From the NCBI GenBank assembly GCA_030248225.1, contig JASANE010027700.1, positions 1 to 64,000 of the forward strand: DNA of 64,000 nucleotides, given 5' to 3'. The notes beneath the pieces are model-generated. The model ran no database searches. It saw nothing but the letters and a program-made list of their open reading frames with translations, and was not told the origin of the DNA. Origin of the DNA: Trileptium ribeirensis (lineage: Eukaryota > Nematoda > Enoplea > Enoplida > Thoracostomopsidae). A program made the translations under genes and the position numbers. Of the stretch, positions 11,560 through 22,759 are shown piece after piece. Positions within the stretch are counted from its first letter, which is position 1. Each line of letters starts with the position of its first letter.

Positions 11560-13160
11560 AAGCCATCGGCACTATCCTAAAAGTACTGAAGCTTAAGTTA
11601 TTTTGACGTGGAAGCGGCTCTCGAAAAGAGCTCTTTTTGGTACTAAAATTGAATTAACATTCCTAGCGTTTCGTACTTGACGAAACGGGTCAGTAAGTGG
11701 CGGCCTCGGTTGTCGGGACAACCGTAGCAAATTTACTAACTGAAATTCACTCTGTTTGTATCCTCAGATTGTTCGGGTTCCTAGTTTTCGGCCTAGATTT
11801 TGAGTCCAACTCGGTGGGGGCTGGGGAAAACCTATAATTTTCGATATCTCTCTAATTTGTCAGCCTTTCTGCTTCTCTCAGGGGATGGGTTCTACGTGAT
11901 TTATCGATTTACTGGCACCGGGTCAACAGTTCTCACAAAAATTGGTCCGTCGGGCCGAGACCTGATAGATCCGATATCGCGGCTAGCGACATCGTCAACT
12001 TTCGCATACAAAAATGTTTGCCACTGCTTTTGAATTTACCAACTCTGGTAAATTTAATATTTTCACTGCAGCGGCTTTATATCGGAGATTCGAGTCTCAG
12101 GCGGCTTTCATGCTGCACTGGTGACTATACTCAGAGAAGGGAGAGAAATATAACTGAACTATAAAGCTGAAAGCTTGGAAACTGTGTGTAAAAGCAAGAC
12201 CAAAACTTACTACGAAACTATATGTACAACTACATACGGCATGGAATTCTACGGAATTTGGTCAGATCCTGAGCGGCTTTTGCGCTGCTCGGGTCCATAT
12301 TTTTCATAACTTTTGAACGGGCTTCGGCTCTGCCGGGCTCGATAACTCAAATGGAAGGCCTAACGGGCCTCTATCTGTACGATGAAAATCCTGGAGGCAA
12401 TTTTGAGTTATGAACATTTAAGCTTTTGGGTGGGGGCGGACCCCTGTCGGGTTTGTGATTCCGAATCGATAATGTTGAGTTTGAAAATGGTGTCCATTAG
12501 CGGACATTCCTACGAAGAAATGGCGAGAGTTTTAACAAAATTTCTGGAGAGAATCTCAAAATATTTCAATTCTGCGTTTTCGGTGGGGGCAGGCCCTTCA
12601 AGGCCGTCGGGTTTGGGATTCCGACGTGATACTGGAGTGTCTCAAGCATTAAATCAATAGTTCGAATCCTTATCGAGATCCGGGCAAAATTTTAGCCAAG
12701 GTGCTGAAGTAATTCATAAGAAATACCAAATTTTCACTCGAAGTGAGCTGTCTTGCTCACAGGGCGTTGGGTCGGCGCACTCCGGTGCTTGTCAAAGAAA
12801 AATCTCGATTTAATTTAAATTTTGAGCATTGTTGACTTCCTAATAAAACCTTGACAAATTTCCGGGGTTAATTCACCCTACAATAAGTGATTCGTCCTGG
12901 GCTTCCAACTATTAAAGTGCCAAATCACGCAAGCGAATTTGTTTCAAAGGGTTTGCAACCGTAGTAAATTTGTGAACGACAAAACCGCTTAGTAACACTT
13001 AGTGCAACTGACATTGCCAAGAATGATGCGGAGTCCTATTGCAAATAATCAGTCAAAAAGTTCTTTTATTTAACCTCGGTCGGCTCAGAAATGATATCCT
13101 AGTACCTAACTCGACTCAGGGAATCATGTAAAAACGAGTTTAGACGCGAGTGTCGCGTTT
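11560..13160. other. Non-coding intron rich in short perfect hairpins (block 1)
   Basis: Perfect stems with small loops occur at 11617-11631 (5 bp), 11667-11687 (8 bp, loop 5), 11707-11724 (8 bp, loop 2), 12033-12054 (8 bp, loop 6), 12356-12370 (5 bp), 12743-12760 (6 bp, loop 6) and 13144-13158 (6 bp, loop 3). A G-rich module ('GGTGGGGGCnGnCCC..TCGGGTTTG.GATTCCGA') occurs twice, near 12428 and 12580. No coding signal is convincing; the 92-codon open stretch at 12382-12660 is built on that repeated module. Confidence 0.65.
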
Positions 13161-13298
13161 ATTTGTGCCTTAACTCATCGATCGAGGGAGGTTCAGTATG
13201 ACTTCGACTAACTAACTGAATCATTTGACCGGCTAAACACGGCTATGGGTCTGCGGGACAAGCTAGGACAGGCAGCGCTATCATGTAAACTAAAAAGT

Positions 13299-13432
13299 AT
13301 GGACAGGGAGTTCAGGGAGGCTTAGTCTTATAACTAATCAAAACGCACTTCTCGCTTATATCTTATCTATTTTTCGGGCCTACACACTCTTAGTATCGGT
13401 AATACTACAACTCTACGTTAAGCCTCCCTGTC
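13299..13432. repeat. Imperfect inverted repeat
   Basis: TGGACAGGGA...CAGGGAGGCTTAG on the left (13299-13327) is matched by TTAAGCCTCCCTGTCCA on the right (13416-13432), with the left arm carrying a partial internal duplication. The spacer is about 90 bp. Confidence 0.7.
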
Positions 13433-13439
13433 CACAATT

Positions 13440-15060
13440 ACATGTTCGAATCCATGCTGTAAGCATCCATCGCCCGTCCATCCATCCAAGTCAAAAATGG
13501 AAAACCAAAGAACAAGAAATAATCGACAACTAACACAATAACTACTGAAGAGCGCCAGAGTCGGTCTGCAAAACGAAGTTCTGCACTGCCGAAGTCACAC
13601 TGAACGCTGCAGAGCTCGTGCAGCTATGCTTAAATAGTGTCGTTTTAAAATTTTTGAATTTGATTTATTAACGTTCAGAAAGTGCATGGTCAGCACTTTT
13701 GTGGCGATTTGACCCCAATTTCTGATCCTAAAAGTAAGCGTTCTTATCGCCGCATATTTCGATTAATTTTGGACCAATTTTATGTCCAAATCTTATATAA
13801 TGAAAATAATTTACGACCGTCTTACGCTAAACGTTCTAACTTTAACCTCAAACTTTCCAGGAATTTCTAATAATCTCTATATTTAAAAGTTCGAATTACT
13901 AGAAACCTTGCACCAGCTTAATGTTAAACCATCAATTTAACATCAATACTATTGTAAGCTTGATGGGTCAAGCTTATTTACACAAGTCTCATAACTCGGT
14001 GGTCCGCGGCAGTAATCTTAAAATAAAACCTAGAAACTTCTATTAAAACTCCAAACTTCTATATTAATTTACGCGCAGCTAATATAAAATTGATAGCCGG
14101 CAGTCGAATCTATACTTTGCTTAACGGCTCAGTACTCGGTGCTCCAAGCTGCAACATTAATATTAACGTTCGTAAATTTATATTGCTTTCATATTAACGC
14201 CAACTGATGAGAAATTTCTCGACGTCCGATGTTAAGTTCCGTAAATTTTCTACAAACCTTATAGTATACTAATATAAAGCTTATTTATCAATTGATAAGA
14301 AGTGGCTAGAAACTCCAAGTGAAATCCAAACTGCATATATAAACTAAATACAGGGTTTCTATGAAAGCAGTCGTATTTGCTCAAAAAGATTTTACAGGAA
14401 CCATTTTGATATAAAGCAGGCTGCAGCGTCTAATTATCTATATTAATTCCACATAAAGGCGTTGCTGATAGGGGCAACTTCAAACTTCATCTACAGCCGA
14501 CGTAAAACTTTTAGCTTAATATGAATCGTCAGTACTCATCTTAGACTAACTTGTATTCGTACTTGGGATTGGGGTTAGATACGCGGCTTGAGTAAACAAA
14601 CGAGGGCGAGGAATGTGAAAAGAGGGTCTCATTCTCTCAGTGATGGCCAGAGTGCCAAAATAGACTCGGATTCGGACACAGTGCGTCCATCCGATCATTT
14701 TAATATGTAACAGGTCCACCCTCGGACAATAAGAGGGAAAGGTGGGCTCCCGGGCGAGTCCATGACAAGTTTTATATAGAAACTAAACGTTTTAGAAGAC
14801 TCCCGCGGGTTCGGGGTAGAGTTTTATGGGGTGTTAGACACATCATTGTCACGGGGAATCCAACGAGGGGTTACACGCCGGTCGGGCGTTAATATAGTGA
14901 TTTCTACGGAGGTGGTACCTAAAAGTGGGCATAGCGGGACCGGTCGGGGCTCAAATGAAAGCCTTGGATTTAGGGACTACAACGGTACCCTATACATATA
15001 TTTGTGTTTAATATTCGTTAAGTTATTTGTGTTTTATTTGCTTACGTATACTTATTTACC
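13440..15060. other. Intron, nothing recognised
   Basis: AT-rich sequence with no exon, element or clear repeat that I can support. Confidence 0.4.
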
Positions 15061-15068
15061 CATAAGTC

Positions 15069-15595
15069 CGTGGATCCTGGTCGGATTTCCACGAGACCGG
15101 TCTGATTAGAAAGACCGTAAAATTTTCTATTACCAATGTGAGGGGCCAAATTGACGATTTTTCCACGGTTCCGGAGTTACGGGCCGGAGCCGACATTTTT
15201 GGTTCCAAATTTTCAGGAATTTTTAATTTTATCAGTTATCTCAACCAGCGAAAATGAACGCTGGTAACTGATATAGTTTCGGTTACTGCAATTTACCAGT
15301 GTACTTCTCGAAATTGAACACTGGTAGAGTAATATTTCACTTTTCCTACTAGAATTTTCAGGAAATTTGCTCGCTTGCTGTTCGTTATATGGCGGACAGC
15401 CATATTTTTATGGTCCTCACTCGTGAGGACGGTCGTGACGGTTATTCGTCACGGCCACTAATATGAAAACTCGAAGTAAACTTTGTGGTCCTACCATGCG
15501 GGGTAGGGCTATTCGTATACATATACATCGGGTTCGGCGGGGAGTCATACCGTATTACATATCTACGAGCCGGGTATGGCAAGGGCTCGCCATAC
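15069..15595. other. Dense array of short perfect hairpins (block 2)
   Basis: Successive perfect stems: 15069-15093 (6 bp), 15098-15117 (6 bp, loop 8), 15230-15273 (9-bp outer stem enclosing CCAGCG/CGCTGG), 15294-15326 (9 bp), 15387-15405 (7 bp, loop 5), 15413-15430 (8 bp, loop 2), 15434-15453 (7 bp, loop 6), 15490-15507 (6 bp, loop 6), 15574-15595 (7 bp, loop 8). The stems have different sequences, so this is not one repeated palindrome. The density is far above chance for about 530 bp. Confidence 0.85.
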
Positions 15596-15779
15596 TCACG
15601 TTGTCTACCTATAAAAGTACTAGTCTATATACGTGAGATCCCTAACTTTCATTTAAAATCATCCTGAGCAAAACAAATTATTTCTCCACTATTTTCACCT
15701 CCAAACTTACGAACTACAAGGGTATAATGAAACGTAACCATAATCTTGAAAACATCAACGAAATACACAGGAAAATTAC

Positions 15780-16290
15780 ATCCAAATATGGACCTTTATG
15801 GCCATGGTCAACACAATAAAACGACACGAATATGGTACAACAATTATCGGTAAATGGTTATGATTATACGTCCGCAAATTAGGGCACAATACATCATGGT
15901 AATCGCAAAATAATATAGAAGCATAACAAATTATAGGCGCTTCTATATCCTTAAACAACACGAAAGTACGGTATGAATATGGTATAACGATTATATATAA
16001 ATGATTAATTAGTAACATTTAAATCAGGCTGCCAAATCATATATATCCATCTGAAAACACATATGAATACCAACAACAATTCCAATGGTACACAGATATG
16101 ATCAAGATTATACGAACCAAATGCATAATACATGCCTTTATGGCCATTAAAACGATGGTAATGTTCGACATATATAGTTCGAGTACGCCGATGAAGCCTT
16201 TATGGCCAACAACAATATGGTTATAATAATGGTGATATGATGCAAGATATATATACCAATAGGTGTCTTTATGGCAGTACAATCAACATA
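15780..16290. repeat. Degenerate tandem repeat around 'CCTTTATGGCCA'
   Basis: The motif CTTTATGGC recurs at about 15791, 16136, 16198 and 16267 within AT-rich units that share ATATGGTTAT-like and GATATG-like pieces. Two minus-strand frames here (80 and 81 codons) are products of the repeat, not a gene. Confidence 0.55.
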
Positions 16291-16659
16291 TATATACGGT
16301 AGCAATACTTCTATGATTCTTCATCCCTGAAATGTTAATAACGATACCCATTTTGATCACCAAAAACTGTCGGCGGTGCCGGCCGATATATGACGAAAAA
16401 TTCCTAGTTCACAGCGAGGTTAACAAGCGTAACAATTCATGATTTGTGCCATTTATGCGGTCTATAAATAAGGTGACCACAGGGTCTTTTGGTCGGTTCA
16501 TATGTGCCGGGGAAGATCGGCTTATGTGTTGACTTGTGCAAAGAGGTCATAAATCGGTTCTAATTCCATATACGCGCGTATTTCATTGCGACGGTTGGTT
16601 CCGCACCCCGTTGGGTCATTTCCGTTAGGTATTCTAAATTGGGAGACATTCGCAACTAA

Positions 16660-16830
16660 ATTCGAAAATGTTGACCATTACACTATGGCCAGTATTAATA
16701 GGGTATTTGTAAATGTTGGACATTACACTGTGGCCAGGATTATTGGACTGTTTATTGAATATTGGCCATTAGACTTGGTCCATGATTAAGGGTATTTGGT
16801 AAAATGTTGCCGTTAGGCTATGGTCAGGAT
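16660..16830. repeat. Minisatellite of about 46-bp units (4 copies)
   Basis: Four diverged units of the form 'ATGTTGACCATTACACTATG' plus 'GGCCAGTATTAATAGG' start near 16667, 16713, 16760 and 16805. Confidence 0.75.
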
Positions 16831-17599
16831 TAATCCACCTCGTAAAGATCCAATATGGATATGTTACACATGTGAAGGGTCGTGCACCGTGTATTAATTT
16901 TGCAATGTTGACACGTTATATATTTTGTGCTTTTAGCACAATCGAAACATGGCAGCTTCTGTGTCATATACCAAAGTGGGATCGGGTGGTGATAGTATAA
17001 GTGCAGTACCTGGATGCGCTGCATTATTCAAGCCTATATCAAGTTAGTATGAATGATAATGAATAACACTTTCGTGTTACAAATAATTACTCATTTTACC
17101 AATTAGTATGGCAACCAGTTTTTTATATTTAGCGGTCTCGCAGCCACTAGATATTTAAATATACAAGACAGTTATCAAAATAAAAATTTTGGTTCTCATG
17201 TGGGAACTACGATAAGATTTGTGCACAGATATGTTAACACTGAAAACGTGTCAGTTTCGGTTTTCGATTTAAAGTGAGTTCGTTTTTAATTCAATTATAG
17301 AAAGCTGAAATTCACTCGTTTTAAATCGTCTTTTGGTAGGAATTTTAAAATATGTTTTATGTTAAACACATACACCTACTGCTAATATGGTTGATGTGAA
17401 CCGTTGGTTTTAACTAACTTAGCTGATAGTATAATACTGGCAGCTCGATTAAAATACATTTCGCTTAAGTCGAATCAAATGGTGTGAAATCAATGCCACA
17501 AATGGGAAATTAAAACCACTTTGCTTATAAAAGTCCAAATCGAATTATATTTTTTGGGATTTTGGCTCTATTAGCCGTTCTAAATACACTAATTTACAC

Positions 17600-18970
17600 C
17601 AAAACGGCCAAATTTCGCTGTGAGCTCCTGCTTGAAGACCTTAAAAATATTGGCTGAGAAAATTGCTGTTTGGGTGACATATACTGGGTCTGGAAGGCCA
17701 AGATTGTTTGTTGGACATCCTAACTAAAATTCTGGTTTTGGTAGCCTCTAAAATACTATAATTTATTCCGAAAGTACCATAATTTACCATCAAAAAGATC
17801 AAATTTCGCTGTCCGCTCTTATTCAAAGCTCTTAAAGTAATTTTGGCAGAGAAATTCTTGTTTGGGTGACAGATATTAGGTCTGGGAAGGTGGGGTTTAT
17901 TTCTTTGGCTCTTATAATCCAAAATAACCTTATTTAACAATAAAATGGGCAAATTTGGCTGTCAGCTCCTGTTTGAAGCTCTTAAATTATCTTTGTCAGC
18001 TCAAATTGTTGTTTCGGTGACAGATAATAGGTCTGGAAGATCCGGTTTATTTTTGTACAGCCTAACTAAAATTTTGGTTATTCAAGCCCTTCAAAATACC
18101 CTAATTTAACCAAAAGACGGCCAAATTTCGCTGTCAGCTCCTGCTTGAAGACTTAAATTAATTTTGGCTGTACAAACTGTTGTTTGGATGACAAATAATA
18201 GGTCTGGAAAGTCAAGTTTATTTTTTGGTCACTCTAACGAAAGTTTTGGTTCTGCTAGCACCCAAAACACCTTAATTTACTCCCAAAATGACAAAATTTT
18301 GCTCTCAGATCAAGTTTGATGACCTTAAATTAGTTTTGGCTGGGCAAACTGTTGTTTGGGCGACAGATACTAGGTCGGGGCAGGTCAAGTTATTTTGTTG
18401 AATAGCTATTATTTTGGCTTTTCTAGCCCCCCCCCACAATGGCCAAATTTCGCTCTCAACTCCTTACCGAAGACCTTAAATTAGTTTTGCTGGGAAAACT
18501 GTTATTTGGGTGGCAGATACTCGGTCGGCGAGGGCCGAGTTTATTTTTTTGGTCTTATAAACCAAAATACCCCAGTTTACCCACAATATAGCCAAATTCC
18601 GCTCTCAGATACTGCTTGAAAACAGGAAATTAATTCTAGCTGGGCAAGCTGTTGCTTGGGTGACAGATACTACGTCGTGGAAGGTCAGATTATTTTTTGG
18701 TTCTTATAGTCGAAAAACCTTAATTTACCCGCAAAATAGCCAAATTTCTATGTCAGCTGCGGTTTAAAGCCCTGAAATTAATTTTGGCTGGACAAATAAT
18801 TGTTTGGGTGACAGATATACTAATTCCGAGAAGTTAAGTTTATTTTCTTTTGATTTTGCCTCTTTGAACCTCCAAAATACAATAATTTACCCCAAAGCCC
18901 AAATTTCGCTGCTACCTCCCGTTTAGAGCTTTTAAATTAATTTTGGCTTGGCAAACGATCAAGCCCCATC
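17600..18970. repeat. Degenerate satellite, nine units of about 150-190 bp
   Basis: Units begin with 'GGCCAAATTTCGCTGTCAGC', then 'TGCTTGAAGACCTTAAATTA', 'TTTGGCTGGGCAAACTGTTG', 'TTTGGGTGACAGATACTAGG', and end in an 'AAnACCnTAATTTACCC' tail. Unit starts are near 17605, 17798, 17946, 18118, 18289, 18441, 18590, 18738 and 18896. The same unit reappears, more diverged, at 40975-41960. Confidence 0.9.
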
Positions 18971-18979
18971 TAAAAGTTT

Positions 18980-19900
18980 GTTACATTTTGGGTAGTGTAA
19001 TTGCCAGCCAACCGCATTGTTTACAGCATTATGCTTCTGATAATATTCACACAACCGTATCAAATCTTTAGTACTTCGTGTGACGCAAAGGTCGGGCTCA
19101 GCTGAAGGTATGCCTGGCACTTTATAAATTTATTCTAAGATTCTCCTTCGACATAAGAAACTTTTTATATATTTAGTCTATTTGGCATTCCTATGTGTAA
19201 ATTAACGAGTCATTACCTTCTCGGTTTTAGTGCGTATACTATCTCGGAAGCTTTGAAATTTTCTTGCGTTGATTCCTCATGTTAAAAATATTGATACATT
19301 TTAAATTGGAAGAACGGTCGCTTTAAATATTTGACGCAGCTTTATATCGAGTGGTCTTGATATTTAGATTGATATTCCAGTGTTCCTAATGAAGTTAACA
19401 AATAGTAAATTTACTGATTTTAATATTAATAATTTAGACTTAATTGGGGTTTTTGCAGTAAAAGACCTGGGGGTCCTGCTTATTGTTACCAATCTTTTGT
19501 ACAACCTTATTTATTAGTATGAAAAATATAGTCGCTCATTTAGTGGTATTCAAACAAACAAAATCGTTTATTGCCCATACACATACCAGTTACTGGTAAA
19601 ATCAGCGTAACGAGGTTTGTATCGCTCGTTAACGCCGTCATAGCGAGCTCGAAACTTAGGCAATGGCTTACCAATTACCAGTGTAGCATTTAGCAAAAAT
19701 ATATGTACAACAAACGATATATTTACAAATAAAGTTATACGTGGAAGGCAAAGGTTAATAAACTGGTTTACAGCCAGAAAGGGATTTCCTCTTATATCTA
19801 GCTGACGACATGGTAATGCAATTTATTGTAAAGGACAATGACGTTGCAAGGGGGTAAATATCACTTTTATTTCTAAAGGTTTCTTTTGAACTGCAAGAAT
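18980..19900. other. Intron, nothing recognised
   Basis: No exon or element identified; the missing PAN3 exon discussed for 4305/22459 could lie anywhere from 4.3 to 22.4 kb and was not found here. Confidence 0.4.
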
Positions 19901-22330
19901 TGGTTTAAATTAAGCATGTAAACAAGTTTTCGCAGCAATTAACCTCAGTGTTAATACATTTAAATATTATGATTACGTCGCGTTTCAAACGACGTAGATC
20001 CAGAGGTTCTAATCGAAAATATGGCAAACTTTCACTATAAGACATTTTCTGAATACCCATTCTGGCCGCTAATCTACGTGTGAAATACCGCTGAGCCTTT
20101 CCAGCTTGTCAATTTCCAACTAATAGAACGATGACCAGGCTTGGCTACAGTATTCTATAATCGGGCAGACGTATGACAAATAGTACGTCCTTATTGATTC
20201 CTGATCACTATTTAAAAACAGCGAAATAACATATTAATTACTCGATAGGCTTTAGCGACAATGACATTATAGTGAGTTTCGTATTTTAGATCACTGCTTA
20301 TCGTAACACCTAAGTCACTAAATTGGGAAACAGAACGAATTTCAGATCCCCCAATGTTGTAACGGAAATTCGGGTTATTTTTACCCAAGTGCAAAATATT
20401 ACATTTAGGGACAGAAATAGAGAGTTGCCACATATCTGCCCAAGTTACTAAAGAGTTGAGAGCATTTTGAAGATATGCTATGGCGGTATTATCTGTGCTA
20501 TTTGCAATATTTATATACAATTTAACGTCATCAGCAAACAATTTGCATTTTACGTGTTCAAAACAAAGATGGACATCGTTAATATATACGAGAAACAAGA
20601 GGGGTCCGAGAATGCTACCTTGGGGTACGCCAGACGTTACGTTTTGGGTTTTTGAAAAAGTGTTCAGTTTTACTCTGTGTGTTCTGTCATGAAGAAATGC
20701 TTTAATCCAAAGATAATAGGGCTCCACCTACTCCTAGAGAGGAAAGTTTTTGGAGCAGCTTGACGTGTGAGACGATGTCAAAAGCTTTTGCGAAATCTAT
20801 GTACGCAATATCAACAGATTTTCCGATGTCCAGAGCATTTGACCAATTATTGACTGCCTCAAGTAGCTGGGTACAAATTGATTTCTTTGAGATAAATCCG
20901 TGTTGATTCTGACAAATAATATTATTACAACGCAAAAATGACAAGCGACTGTCACGTATAACAGATTCCATTATTTTACAACAGGTAGAGAACAATGATG
21001 TTGGCCTGTAGTTCAATGCAATAGACGAGTCGCCTTTTTGTATGCGGGAATAACGTTAGTTCGAAGCCAAGACTTCGGCAAACAACCGTTAACAAAAGAT
21101 TGTTCGAATATATGTGCCAGAGGAAAGCAAAGCGAATCACGAAGTTTCTTGAGCAAGAACTATGTGTAGCCATCGGGTGAATGGCTATGTTTTGGCTTAA
21201 GGCGTCCAATAAATTTGTGCACAAGTTGTGGAGAAAAAGTAAACCGATTTTACAGTGGTTTTGGGGGCAGAGACATGTTGGTTTACAGATAGTTCTCCGC
21301 AATTTTCATTGAATACTGACGAAAAAGCGTTGGCCAGTATGTCGGCACAGGAGTTTTCGTCAGTGGTTAGTTTGCCATGCGGCGTGGTAAGAGCTCTGAC
21401 TTCGGTTTTGGAATAGAGTTTGTTATTGATATATCTGAAAACACCATTTCGGTTACCACTATTTATTTTCTTTTCACGAGCTTGTTTAAAACGAGTAATA
21501 GTTTCAGCGCATTTTGATCTGAGTTTTTCATATTTTTCAAAATCCTAAGTTTGGCGGCTTATTCTCCACAACTTGGCTTTGCGTTTGAGAAGTTTCCTAA
21601 TAAAAAGAGGATACCAGGTTCCACACAGGTTCGAGCTTAATTTCTTTTTAGGTATAAATTTGCTAGAGAAGTAGTTTAATATTTATGTGAACAAGTTCCA
21701 CTTGTCATCAATGGTAAAGCCGCATGTAAGACAACGTGCCAATTAACTGAAAGTAAAAAGTTGTTAAAGAATACAAAGTTTGCATTTTTGAAATCGTACA
21801 CATATAAAGGTTCACAAGTTGAAGCATTATTAATATAATCAGTAAGATTAAAGTTAATTGACACATGGTCGGCAAAGCGTTCTCCACTACTTACGCTGGG
21901 AACGTTCAAAGGTGAGGTTGTTAATAAGAGGTCTATACAATATTCTTTCCTGGTTGGAAAATTTACCAACTGATGCAAACCTAGCTATTGAATGCGCTCC
22001 ATAAAACATTATATTCACTGAGGATTGTGGTCATAAATAGTTTTCCCAATTTAAAACAGGCAGATTGAAATCTCCTACGATCGTAACTGGGCATGCGACA
22101 TTGCACATCAGTCTCAAGCATTTGCACAGAGATGTCATATGTACAATATCGCAATTGGGTGGTCTATAAACACATGCTAGCGTATGCCAGGTGGGATAAA
22201 TATATCAATTGCCAACATTTCCAGTATGTCATGTTCAGTTTTGAAGCAAATATCTTTTGCTATGAAAAACGCTACGCCGTTACGCGTTTTTTCCCTGTAT
22301 GTTTTGTAGCAGGTGTGCTAGATGTATAGA
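19900..22330 (-). mobile_element. CR1/Jockey-type LINE remnant
   Basis: On the minus strand, from high to low coordinates, translated fragments are in LINE order. First come endonuclease pieces with CVYRPPN and GDFNLP (about 22.03-22.33 kb), then QLVNFPTRKEYCIDLLLTT (21.9 kb). Reverse transcriptase follows with YIDFAKAFD (20.8 kb), SGVPQGSILGPLLF (20.6 kb) and the catalytic FADDVKLYI (20.53 kb). The C-terminal part ends near 19.9-20.2 kb. The frame is broken several times, so it is dead. The 5' end, tail and target duplications were not found. Confidence 0.9.
20212..21302 (-). pseudogene. LINE reverse transcriptase, fragmented
   Basis: Three overlapping minus-strand frames (20976-21302, 20702-21016, 20212-20727) together give RT from the fingers (NYRPTSLFSTCCKIMES) through YIDFAKAFD and VPQGSILGPLLFLVYIND to FADD, then the thumb (SVPKCNILHLGKNN). 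The FADD box keeps both catalytic Asp residues. A frame change near 20.71 kb separates palm halves. Confidence 0.9.
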
Positions 22331-22458
22331 ATATGGAGTTTGTCTGATCTTAAACTTAAAACCTTATTTTTTTTCGAATTCTAATGGCCATTCAGTTTTC
22401 AGGTTTGTTGTACATGTGACAAATGCTGTCACAAAAGTTTCATTTTTGATAATTTCAG

Positions 22459-22745
22459 ATCGTTCTAGTCCGGCGCTGTTGTCTACTGCCGGGTCTGCAC
22501 ATCATAATTTGACAACAAGCGGCAGCAGCCATATTCCAAATGTTGTTGCGAAACCGTTTCAACCTGGTCAACATTTGGCCAAGAGTGTAGGCCCTCAGCA
22601 ACGTTCGCTTAAAAGTATTTCTCCGTCCTCATTAGGCTCCTTTTCTTCTACCAGCGGAGGAAGACGCACAGCAGGTTCTGCTGGGATCACAGCCTCACCG
22701 CTGCCTGGCGCCGTTCCAGCCAACAGTGGTGGGATGTTGATACAG
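22459..22745 (+). CDS. PAN3: PAN3 exon, Ser/Thr/Gly-rich linker
   Basis: Acceptor aatttcag and donor gtaaat bound 287 bases: two bases completing a codon, then 95 codons ending in phase 0. The peptide is low-complexity and basic (SISPSSLGSFSSTSGGRR; ASPLPGAVPANSGGMLIQ), as in the disordered region just before the conserved VGGTTYF motif of PAN3. It joins in phase to the next exon, giving MLIQ-ESVGGTTYFF across the junction, close to the vertebrate arrangement. It needs a phase-1 partner upstream, which the 4305 exon end does not supply. The frame is also open upstream of the acceptor, so an alternative acceptor near 22401 is possible. Confidence 0.8.
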
Positions 22746-22759
22746 GTAAATTGTGGCTT

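Noticed and set aside
15776..16282. Two minus-strand frames of 80 and 81 codons
   Set aside because: Built from the AT-rich tandem repeat, with Tyr/His/Ile-rich products and no domain.
17600..18970. CRISPR-like array
   Set aside because: Units are about 150-190 bp and diverged, with no short exact repeats or unique spacers; it is a eukaryotic satellite.
20467..20692. Plus-strand open frames inside the LINE
   Set aside because: They are shadows of the minus-strand reverse transcriptase.
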